Assembly: GCF_000026365.1 (NCBI RefSeq)
Contig: NC_012995.1
Coordinates: 1,242,501-1,306,500 of the forward strand
DNA: 64,000 bases
Direction: 5' to 3'
DNA from: Zygosaccharomyces rouxii
Lineage: Eukaryota > Ascomycota > Saccharomycetes > Saccharomycetales > Saccharomycetaceae
The notes beneath the pieces were generated by a model. The model worked only from the letters and a program-made list of their open reading frames with translations, was not told the DNA's origin and made no database searches. This document shows, piece by piece, positions 21,940 through 31,572 of this stretch (within the stretch, counting starts at the first letter, position 1; every line of letters starts with the position of its first letter). Position numbers and translations under genes: made by a program.

Positions 21940-22983
21940 ATGAAGTCTCTAAGTGAACTTTGTGAAATAACTCTGATGAGAAACCATTCACAATTAGAAG
22001 AGGTTAAAAACATACCATACAGGCTGATCCATAACATCCTATGGAAAGTAAAGATGCCACAGCTTGTTAAACTGGAGAAAAGTAATGTATTATTAGTGTT
22101 TGAAGATGATGAAATGTGGCTTAACTTTCTTAAGCAAGATTTCCCTACAAGTGTTCACGATAGCTTCATCACTAAGAAAGATGATATTAAGCAGTACTAT
22201 TTGAACTTTATTAATGATAACGAACCTGAAATATTGGACACTGATGCAGAACTGATCAAAATGTACTTCAGATCAGTTCTTAAAAAAGATCTCAACAAGA
22301 ACAAGTACAAGGTCCCCTATAGAATGTTATACCAAAGGTATCAAGAAGATGTTGTGAAGAAGCAGGAAAAATGTACTGAAAGACTGCGATTACAAATGAA
22401 GCAGCTGCAACAAGAAAGGGAGAAAAACCAGACGGTCGTTGTGGATCAGTCGTTCTATTTACAGAATCAACCAAAAAGATCGAATAGCCGAATGCCATAC
22501 AAAGACCGCCAACACTCAGAACTGTTTAGGAAAAGTGTCAAGGACCACGGATCAAGACTGCGACATTTCAAAAGCGGTGGTTTTGATATCGCTAAGAGAC
22601 ATTCAACGAGAGTTGCATTTGGGGGTGCCGCTGGCGATACTGCCAATGACACAAGAAATGAGACAAGGCAGGGACCATTACAGACAAATAGCACTCCCGT
22701 ACAACCGCCAAAAAGTCCCGTACAAAAGAGAAGAGTCGATCCACCAAGTATATTCCTGCAGAGGAAGAAGCCTAGTCACGCGAGGCCGTCACAGGATAGT
22801 ATACAACAACCGTCACAGCCGATAACACAAGCATCTAATTCCAATCGAAAGACTGGTCATAAGAAGAAGTCCGCCATTTTTTCTGCACCTGAATCGAAAC
22901 CGCCGTCTCAAAATCAAAACCTACCAAGCAAGAGTAAAGATTCACAAATGGTTTACATTTTTGATAAAAAGAGGCAACCGTAA
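21940..22983 (+). CDS. ELA1: Elongin A, Ela1
   Basis: Substrate receptor of the Ela1-Elc1-Cul3 ubiquitin ligase that polyubiquitinates stalled RNA polymerase II. From the ATG at 21940 (the frame itself begins two codons earlier at TTG) the protein has 347 residues, against 379 in S. cerevisiae. A textbook BC box, S-L-x3-C-x3-L, is at residues 3-12 and would bind elongin C. It is followed by an F-box-like helix pair (IPYRLIHNILWKVKMPQLVKLE). The C-terminal half is basic and disordered. Confidence 0.9.
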   Translation: MKSLSELCEITLMRNHSQLEEVKNIPYRLIHNILWKVKMPQLVKLEKSNVLLVFEDDEMWLNFLKQDFPTSVHDSFITKKDDIKQYYLNFINDNEPEILDTDAELIKMYFRSVLKKDLNKNKYKVPYRMLYQRYQEDVVKKQEKCTERLRLQMKQLQQEREKNQTVVVDQSFYLQNQPKRSNSRMPYKDRQHSELFRKSVKDHGSRLRHFKSGGFDIAKRHSTRVAFGGAAGDTANDTRNETRQGPLQTNSTPVQPPKSPVQKRRVDPPSIFLQRKKPSHARPSQDSIQQPSQPITQASNSNRKTGHKKKSAIFSAPESKPPSQNQNLPSKSKDSQMVYIFDKKRQP

Positions 22984-24466
<1,483 letters not shown>

Positions 24467-24547
24467 ATTACCGCTTAAACGCTGCTGTATATAACAAATG
24501 GTTTTATTTTCTCCTTTTTATATAGTTCATTGTAATGGGACGCTACT

Positions 24548-25432
24548 CTATTCAAATGGTTGTGCACACTTACGCCTCTCGGTAGCACCTGTTGTTGGGT
24601 AAGTCATTGTTTGCCAATCAATGGCATACATTAACCCTGCGGCTCCATTAGCGGCTCTGGCGAAAACAACACCTAATTCATTCTTAGCAGTTGTTAGATA
24701 GTAATTTGTACCGTCACCAAGTGACAATACTTGAGCTCTAACGATATCACCTGGTTTATAACTCTCAATCATCTTTACGCTATCTCTTTCAGTGGCTCTA
24801 ACGTCTTGGGATCTAATGATACCTCTAAATGTTTCACCTAAATCTGAGGATGCTTGGGACACAGAGAACGTAACGGCACCAGAACCACCACCGGCTGCCA
24901 CTACACCGGATCCATTACTTCCAACTCCACTGTCTTTTGGTACAGGACGATTTTCAACAGCTAATATTTCAACGTTAGCCCTTTGAGGTGATATTCTTGT
25001 AACTCTAGCTAGAACAATGTCGTTTTCCTTCGGTAGGTTATTGGCAAAATCTTCTTTAACTTTGACATCTTGTACTAATTGTTCATTTTGTAATACAGAT
25101 AATTTAATCGATTTAGTCAATCTTTCTGAAGATGATGATGATGATGGTGGTGGTGATGATGAACTTTCCTCTGTTGATGTTTCTTCATTTTCGTTCTTCT
25201 CATTCGATTCTATAATTTCAGCCTTCAGACGACCTAATAGAGTAGCTGTCAATGCCTTGATATTCCTACCTTGAAATTTATAATCTATCATTTCAGAACC
25301 TTGACCACATATAAACTTATAGACAACTTCTGTACCATCTTGGTGCCTTATATCATATTCTGGACAGATTAGATATCCGGGAAAAACGACATCTGGTAAG
25401 TTGAACTCTTTTATAAGATCAGCCGCAACCAT
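24548..25432 (-). CDS. CSL4: Exosome core subunit Csl4
   Basis: Cap subunit of the RNA exosome that handles 3'-5' RNA processing and decay. 294 residues (S. cerevisiae 292). An N-terminal domain with [20 protein letters not shown] (about 15-35) is followed by an acidic/Ser-rich insert (85-110) and an S1-like OB domain (about 130-250; [27 protein letters not shown]). The C-terminal zinc-ribbon-like part lacks most cysteines, as in the yeast protein. Convergent with PDR16. Confidence 0.95.
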   Translation of the reverse strand: MVAADLIKEFNLPDVVFPGYLICPEYDIRHQDGTEVVYKFICGQGSEMIDYKFQGRNIKALTATLLGRLKAEIIESNEKNENEETSTEESSSSPPPSSSSSSERLTKSIKLSVLQNEQLVQDVKVKEDFANNLPKENDIVLARVTRISPQRANVEILAVENRPVPKDSGVGSNGSGVVAAGGGSGAVTFSVSQASSDLGETFRGIIRSQDVRATERDSVKMIESYKPGDIVRAQVLSLGDGTNYYLTTAKNELGVVFARAANGAAGLMYAIDWQTMTYPTTGATERRKCAQPFE

Positions 25433-25492
25433 ATTGAACTGCTTGTACCTTTCCTTTAAAGAGACGTTGATGACACTAATGCTTTTACTTAT

Positions 25493-25515
25493 CTCATCTC
25501 ATACTGATGCTCATC
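25493..25515 (-). promoter_or_regulatory. PAC-like motifs upstream of CSL4
   Basis: GATGAGC on the minus strand at 25509-25515 and GATGAG at 25493-25498 lie 61-83 bp before the CSL4 ATG. This matches PAC elements of RNA-processing genes, and the POP1 promoter in this window carries the same core. Confidence 0.5.
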
Positions 25516-25704
25516 TCTAATGAAATTTTTTATCATCATGTGATCAAGAACCATAACTCTTCGGCCAAGTTGAAGATTATATACCAAGTATAATAAAGTA
25601 TCCAAAAAACCGTTAAAATTATATAACTATTAATATTCAGCTGCTCGAAAAATTACTATTATGATCATTAGTGGACATCTCTATTTGTTGGGACCATTCT
25701 CCGT

Positions 25705-28700
25705 TTAAAAGAAATGAGTATAACATCTCGATGCTTCGTGAATTTCCATTTCACTTTTTATTTCATTCAGTTCAGCCTTTATCATCTGTGCTAACTGCGG
25801 CGTCAACATATTACAAGTTGCAAGCTCCGGTCTTCTATCGTATTGTTCCAGATTATAAGTATCGTAAAGCACAATCTTGGAAGAAAAATTGACTCTAGCA
25901 TTTGGTTGGACGGGGCTCTCAGAATCTAGTTTTTCCGACGCACCCACTGATGAATTGAATAATGATGGTTCATAAGCATTTTGGTTTAACGAAGGAGCAT
26001 TTAGTCCTTTGAATGACATCGATATGGGTCGATGATTAGATTGTTGATCGGAAATGTGAGCTGTATTGGTCAAAATATCTCTAAAACTATGTCTTTCTCT
26101 TTGAGTTTCGTCATGATCATCATGTAAGGGCTCGAAAACTTGGAAACTGGAATTTGGACTTGTGCTTCTAATCTCATCTAACAAATCGTTAGGAATATCG
26201 GTAAATGATTCCATGGGCCCCTGAAACTGTTGCTCCGCAAACATTTCATTGTCTGTTGGTGCATAGTGCGCTTTATTGTTAATTAATTGTACACCAATAT
26301 TTTCTCCAAACACATCACTATTAGGGGTCTGCTCTTTGGATGGCTTAACAATATTCTCGTTATTGTTACTATTTTGATTTACACTGTTGCTAACTTCTTC
26401 ATTGGTGGTGTCATTTTGCTCGGGTTGAAATCCCGCGCCTGATGAGAATGTTGGTTTCGCGTTGGTAATCCGTCTTGGAGAATCTTGTTTCAAGTCGGGG
26501 GTGTATTCTTCATTGGCATTAGCAGTAGTATTGGCATTGGGTGGTACCTCGAGATCTAAATTGAACCCATCACCAAAATTGATCAAACTGGCAAATTCCA
26601 TCATTTCTGGCGTAAACTCTTGAACATCCTCCGCTGTCTGGGGCTGTTGTTGATGTTCCTCGTGGCTACTTTCTTCATAAGTGAACCCGTGGTCCTCATT
26701 ATCGGCCTTAGGCACGCGTACAATATCATTAATTTCATCGTTATATTTCTCACCGTCGTCTTCATCTTCATCGTCATCGTCTTCATCTAAAAGGACCAAT
26801 CGATTAAACTTACCTTCAATGGATCCCATAGATTCCCCTTGAGGTGAAAGCGTAATTTGTGGAATATTTCTAGGGTTTTCCTCATCAAATGGCGTAGCTT
26901 CAATTCTTTCATCAAAATTCGAAGGCGGTATTGACTCGAATCTACCGTTTCTTAGAATGCTTCCTGTAGGTGACTTGGTTAAATCTGGTGTTGAAATCAC
27001 GGCAGGAGATGCCTCCGTGACGTACATGCCTTCATTTTGTGCATTCACAGACAACGTATCTGTGAGAGATCTTCTATGAGATCTGTTTGATTTAACAGAT
27101 CTTGAACGTTCCAATGAAACAATTGAATCCACTTCGTGTTTGTCGAGAGACTTGGGGAATAGTGCTTCACCCGCATCGTGTTTTACAAGGAAGGGCAGCA
27201 TTGGTTTAGGCAAATCTTTAACTAAGGGATCATTAAAGTGAGTATCCTCTAAAGGTTCGACTTGTTCAGGGAGAAACTCTTCATTTTGCGCATACTCATC
27301 TCTCCACGAACTTCCCTCGAGTTTTGTGGGCTCTTCCTGCATATAAAAAGTGTCTTCTAGATGTGAGCCGCGAGGTTGGGAAGCGCTCAACTGAGATCCA
27401 TCAAAAGTGGAATATTGTAGTTGTCGTGAATCTTGTAATTGTCGCTGAGATTCAGATTCATCCCAAGGATCTGATCTTGACTTTTCTACATCACTTTCAT
27501 TTGATGCGTATGGTTCCCTCTTCACTGACGAGAAAGAACTTGATTCCTTACTAATGGCATCCAATTGGCTTTCCTTCTTTGGTGGGGTATTTGACGATAA
27601 AAGTGCCAAATCTTCTTTATCCTTATTTTTTCTGAAACTACTAAAGATTGTATTAGTACTATGGGATTTCTTTGTTAGTTTTTCTGGAGTGGAAGGTGAA
27701 GTCATACTAGCACCTGAATTCAAAGTAGTCGGAGAGGGCATAAAAGTAGAATGGCGCTTATTCGTCTGTTTGCTTTTATTTGGTGTAGTTTCTTTGGAAT
27801 TTTTCTTCTTGAATAAAGAGAAGATAGATCTTTTCTTTTGAGATTGAGGTTGAGGTTGTTGTGACGATGATTGGCCCAAAACAGGTCCAGCTGACACAGC
27901 TCTCTGCTGCGTGGAAGAATTGGTTGGTGTAGTTCTTGAGCTCCGTAAATTCTTCCTTTTGGGTTGTATCTCTAATTTCTCCTGGAAATTATTCTTTTCA
28001 AATTCGGCCTTATCCAAATTATCGTTAGACCTCTGGGTTCCAATATTATCCATGGTACGAGCTCTTTGGTGGGTACGTCTGATGTCATAAGCTGGTCCTC
28101 CTAAAGTACTTGTTCTTGAACGCGTCCGAGTTCTATCTTCGTTCGCATTTGATAACCCTGCATCAACCGTATTAGCCTCAGTCGGTTGTTGCAGATCAAG
28201 TGCACTAGCACTAGATGGATTTTTCGTATACATAGGTGGTGGATCTTCAAACGATGATTGTTCTAAGAAGCTTAGTGAGGAGTGACTTCGTTGTCTTACG
28301 CTTGATGCTTGTTCCTCCATATGATTTGTTTCCAATTCAGTTGTAGAATTAGATCTAGGTTCAAATTCTGGAAACTCTAACATACTTAGCCGTCTGTTAC
28401 TTCTTGCAGGTGTGCCCACTTTTGATTCCAATTCGGGTTCTTCCTGTATGCTCGGCTGTATCTGGAAAATCGGATCTTGCTGTCCTCTTGAAGGTTGATA
28501 ATCCGTTAGGAAAGGATTATTACTATGAGCATTATTTCGATTCACGGGAGGGTTTACTTTGGGGGTAGATAGGAAATCTGGTTGTTCATAAACAGATAAA
28601 TTGTTCATTTGTGGAATACTTGGATAAGCAATTGAATCTGTATCATTAATATCGATTAGATTTGGTGAATCTATCTGTAAAAGTCTACCATTAGTATTAG

Positions 28701-29130
28701 ATTGTGGATTTCCGTCTTCTTCTTCTTCTTCTTCTTCTTCTTCTAAGATCGATTCATCTATAACCCTATTCAACCTTGCCTTCTCTTCAGCTTGCTTTGA
28801 CTTCTCATTAAGAATTCCTGCTAACGCGCTTAATGAAGGTGAATTCTTCATTTGCATTGTACTAATTTCCTTCTCTTTTTCTCTTTTGGCATCGCATCTC
28901 ACGCTACCTACTGAACTTTCTTCCGCATCCAATTGAGGTTCTCCAAACTCATCACTAGACTGCATAGAAGCTGCTAAACTTTGGTCTGAGGGATCTTTGA
29001 TAATTAGCGAATTTCTAAAATTCTTGGCATGATCTAAAGTATTCATGGAAATCGATGAGTAAAAATCCGAATTCATCAGATGAGCACCATCATCATAGTT
29101 ACCATGACCTTTCATAGACATATGAGCCAT
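25705..29130 (-). CDS. BNI4: Bud-neck scaffold Bni4
   Basis: Targeting subunit that links PP1 (Glc7) and chitin synthase III to the septin ring at the bud neck. 1141 residues, larger than the S. cerevisiae protein (892). It is mostly Ser/Asn/Glu-rich and disordered. The diagnostic part is the C terminus: an RVxF-type PP1 docking motif (ARVNFSSKIVLYDTY, about residues 1076-1090), followed by the conserved tail ending in a short aromatic/cysteine segment. A Glu run near residue 130 is coded by a TTC/GAA repeat. Order matches YNL233W. Confidence 0.9.
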   Translation of the reverse strand: MAHMSMKGHGNYDDGAHLMNSDFYSSISMNTLDHAKNFRNSLIIKDPSDQSLAASMQSSDEFGEPQLDAEESSVGSVRCDAKREKEKEISTMQMKNSPSLSALAGILNEKSKQAEEKARLNRVIDESILEEEEEEEEEDGNPQSNTNGRLLQIDSPNLIDINDTDSIAYPSIPQMNNLSVYEQPDFLSTPKVNPPVNRNNAHSNNPFLTDYQPSRGQQDPIFQIQPSIQEEPELESKVGTPARSNRRLSMLEFPEFEPRSNSTTELETNHMEEQASSVRQRSHSSLSFLEQSSFEDPPPMYTKNPSSASALDLQQPTEANTVDAGLSNANEDRTRTRSRTSTLGGPAYDIRRTHQRARTMDNIGTQRSNDNLDKAEFEKNNFQEKLEIQPKRKNLRSSRTTPTNSSTQQRAVSAGPVLGQSSSQQPQPQSQKKRSIFSLFKKKNSKETTPNKSKQTNKRHSTFMPSPTTLNSGASMTSPSTPEKLTKKSHSTNTIFSSFRKNKDKEDLALLSSNTPPKKESQLDAISKESSSFSSVKREPYASNESDVEKSRSDPWDESESQRQLQDSRQLQYSTFDGSQLSASQPRGSHLEDTFYMQEEPTKLEGSSWRDEYAQNEEFLPEQVEPLEDTHFNDPLVKDLPKPMLPFLVKHDAGEALFPKSLDKHEVDSIVSLERSRSVKSNRSHRRSLTDTLSVNAQNEGMYVTEASPAVISTPDLTKSPTGSILRNGRFESIPPSNFDERIEATPFDEENPRNIPQITLSPQGESMGSIEGKFNRLVLLDEDDDDEDEDDGEKYNDEINDIVRVPKADNEDHGFTYEESSHEEHQQQPQTAEDVQEFTPEMMEFASLINFGDGFNLDLEVPPNANTTANANEEYTPDLKQDSPRRITNAKPTFSSGAGFQPEQNDTTNEEVSNSVNQNSNNNENIVKPSKEQTPNSDVFGENIGVQLINNKAHYAPTDNEMFAEQQFQGPMESFTDIPNDLLDEIRSTSPNSSFQVFEPLHDDHDETQRERHSFRDILTNTAHISDQQSNHRPISMSFKGLNAPSLNQNAYEPSLFNSSVGASEKLDSESPVQPNARVNFSSKIVLYDTYNLEQYDRRPELATCNMLTPQLAQMIKAELNEIKSEMEIHEASRCYTHFF

Positions 29131-29521
29131 GGCTTTTCTTCCGAATTGTATTTTTCTTTCTGGTTAAACCTAAAATTGTCAGTGAGTTCTCTAAAGTACA
29201 ATGTTCATCTCACTTCTGAGCTGTCACCTCACTGCTTCTAATTCCTTTTAAACTACGACAAGTTATACTTAGTTGCATCTAAATTACAATACTTCTCTTC
29301 TGCATTAAGGAAAGGTTTCGTGTTCGTGTTCTTTCTACCTTTCTCTCGTTACCTTGTCCCTACAACTTGACGCGTCGCGTGCTTTGAATCTGTTTCCTTG
29401 CCTGTATCCGGAGGGTAATTGAAATGCTAATTTTGGCGGTTGTACGCCGAATAACACTATAAAAGTTCGTATCGGCAGTATTACTATGATTAGTACTAAT
29501 ATTACGAAGAGCATTATTTTA
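29131..29521. other. BNI4 promoter region with MCB-like element
   Basis: 391 bp between the BNI4 start and the globin-like gene's stop. An ACGCGT (MCB, MBF site) is at 29370-29375, with an overlapping CGCGT repeat. G1/S expression would suit a bud-neck protein, but this is inference. Confidence 0.45.
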
Positions 29522-30889
29522 TTACATTATTACACAGTCCTTATTAGAAGCAGAACCCATTGGTTTGGCAAAACTCCTTCTCGCCTCGGGTTTTTTCTGA
29601 GGAGCCTTCTTGCCAGGGGACAATGTAGGTTTTTTTGTAGGAGATGATGCGGCTGTAGTCGCAAAGCTGTTCCCCCAAAATGGAGCGGGTGCTGGGTTGT
29701 AATTGTGGTTCTTTATTGGAGTTGGTAAAGACTCATGTATAGATGGGTTTTCTGTTGGTAAATCTTCGAATTGTGAATTGTGAGAAGCAGTTTCAAGTTC
29801 GTCCTTAGCACTTAACATGCTACCACTGCCTAACGAACGTTGATCGAATTGACCTCCTTTTTTGAAACCGATGACCGTCTTCGGTGTATGCTCGACTAGA
29901 TTCGGAATCGGTAATTCCAAGGCATCTTCGTCCAGCCGCACATGTAAAATGGGATCTATACCGAATTGCAGGATACTATTAGCCAAATAGGAATATAATT
30001 TCGACCATGCATCTTCCAGTTCAACGGTACAATGAACACCGAATCTATCCTGTAGAGTTCTCAAAAATGCAACACCCATTAGTTCAAAATGAGGTGGCTC
30101 AATACCAAGAATTCTGGAGTGTCTTTTACCCAACCCATTGAGAAAAGTTTCCAACACTTGCAAATTCTCCAAATTGCTAATGGCAGCCGTTAGCACACCT
30201 GCAAACGCAACAGCCTGATGCTTTGTGGAAGGGAACATTTGTTCTAAAGATGGTTCCATCGACAATAGATTTGCGTAGAATTGTGAACAAAATAACGAAC
30301 TAGTAAATGCATTCGATCTGACACCAGTCATTGGCTCCACCACATGATTACTGTTCAAAGAACCTTGTCTTGAATGTGCAGTAAATCTACCCATCTTTTG
30401 TGGGCTATTTACGCTCATGTTCAGTGGAGGTTTCATCAACGCCTTATTTTGAGTCTGCTTAATTTTTGAATATGCCGCAATATTATTTGTAGAATCATCG
30501 TTCAAAATCATTGCCCAAGAATCCCTAATCAAATTCCTTTCCCTTGGATTTAGCTTTAGAACAATTCTATATCTTACGCTTTGCACCAAACTTGACCGTG
30601 AGGTTGCACTTGACATTCTAGACAGAGTGTATACATCCGAATGCTCACTGAATTGACTAGCTGATCTATTACTACTCATTTCCTCTAGATTACCAGGATA
30701 TGCTGGCTTCCCATAGCTATTGTTTTCTAAGTTTTGGGCATGTGACCCTCTTTTCTGACTTGAAGCCCATGATGAACGTGTACCCACATCAACATCACCA
30801 ACGTTAATAGACTCGAAATCGCTGGGAATGAACTCGAGCTGCGACTCATCAGGCGGACTGTAAAAACTTGACTTTGCCAAACTACTCAT
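29522..30889 (-). CDS. Globin-domain heme protein (YNL234W family)
   Basis: Homologue of the poorly characterised S. cerevisiae heme protein YNL234W (426 residues). The 455-residue product has a globin-like core from about residue 105 to 300, starting at LNPRERNLIRDSWAMI (helix A). A distal-side His is seen in STKHQAVAFAG and a candidate proximal His in GKRHSRILGI, followed by PPHFELMGVAFL. Long disordered arms flank it on both sides. It could act in heme sensing or stress response; no function is certain. Order matches YNL234W, between BNI4 and SIN4. Confidence 0.88.
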   Translation of the reverse strand: MSSLAKSSFYSPPDESQLEFIPSDFESINVGDVDVGTRSSWASSQKRGSHAQNLENNSYGKPAYPGNLEEMSSNRSASQFSEHSDVYTLSRMSSATSRSSLVQSVRYRIVLKLNPRERNLIRDSWAMILNDDSTNNIAAYSKIKQTQNKALMKPPLNMSVNSPQKMGRFTAHSRQGSLNSNHVVEPMTGVRSNAFTSSLFCSQFYANLLSMEPSLEQMFPSTKHQAVAFAGVLTAAISNLENLQVLETFLNGLGKRHSRILGIEPPHFELMGVAFLRTLQDRFGVHCTVELEDAWSKLYSYLANSILQFGIDPILHVRLDEDALELPIPNLVEHTPKTVIGFKKGGQFDQRSLGSGSMLSAKDELETASHNSQFEDLPTENPSIHESLPTPIKNHNYNPAPAPFWGNSFATTAASSPTKKPTLSPGKKAPQKKPEARRSFAKPMGSASNKDCVIM

Positions 30890-31572
30890 GACTTAATATT
30901 GTTCCAACTCACGGATGACTTGCAAACGTAAGAGAGGCAAAGGACTCTTAAAAACTACTCCACATATTAGTACGAGAACTCAAAGGGACCAATGAAAAAA
31001 AATTCTTTAATCGCAGCCATACATCTTTCGTTCGGTATCACAATAGTCGTCATTACTCTGAAATCTTTTTTCTTTTTCTTTTTCTCCTTTGTAGGTTCGT
31101 GTGCTTCGAGACAAAGTGATTTACGCGCTGTGGACATTTTTTTCTCCATATTTTTCCGATTCAGAAAAAAAATATGGCCTTTTTTCTCCATTGAGGTAAA
31201 AAGGCAATAGGGCATTCTTAGCAATGGGGCATGAAAAGTCTAAATGGGCTGAAAATACCAACGATTCTCGCATTGAAACAACCATGGGTAGGTTCAACAG
31301 CGACGGATTGGTCCCGAACGGTAAAAGTAGTAAAAATAATAGCAAGAGTAGTAGAAGAAACGATATTCGGATAGAAATTGATAAAGACTCAGTTAGGACT
31401 CAGTTAGGACTCATAGACGCTCATTAACGCATTTCGATGCACATGCAGAATAATTCGGGGAATAAATTTCCGTGTCTATACTATATTAGTTCTGTTAAAA
31501 TTACTGATTGGGTAAAACTGCTTCCTTCCTTTCTTTCTCGTCGTCACTGCTGTGACGAAATCCTGCTCCTAT
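30890..31572. other. Intergenic region upstream of the globin-like gene
   Basis: 683 bp between the globin-like gene's start and the SIN4 stop. It holds T- and A-rich tracts and a triple GACTCA repeat (31386-31413). A 67-codon ATG frame at 31224-31427 has no recognised homology and is not annotated. Confidence 0.5.
31386..31413. promoter_or_regulatory. Three GACTCA motifs at 11-bp spacing
   Basis: GACTCA starts at 31386, 31397 and 31408; the unit is an 11-bp tandem repeat. GACTCA/TGAGTC is the core of Gcn4-like bZIP sites, and the spacing puts all three on one DNA face. It lies about 500 bp before the globin-like gene. It may be only a small tandem repeat. Confidence 0.4.

Noticed and set aside
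31224..31427. 67-codon ATG frame upstream of the globin-like gene
   Set aside because: No recognisable homology or promoter; composition is low-complexity Ser/Asn/Lys.
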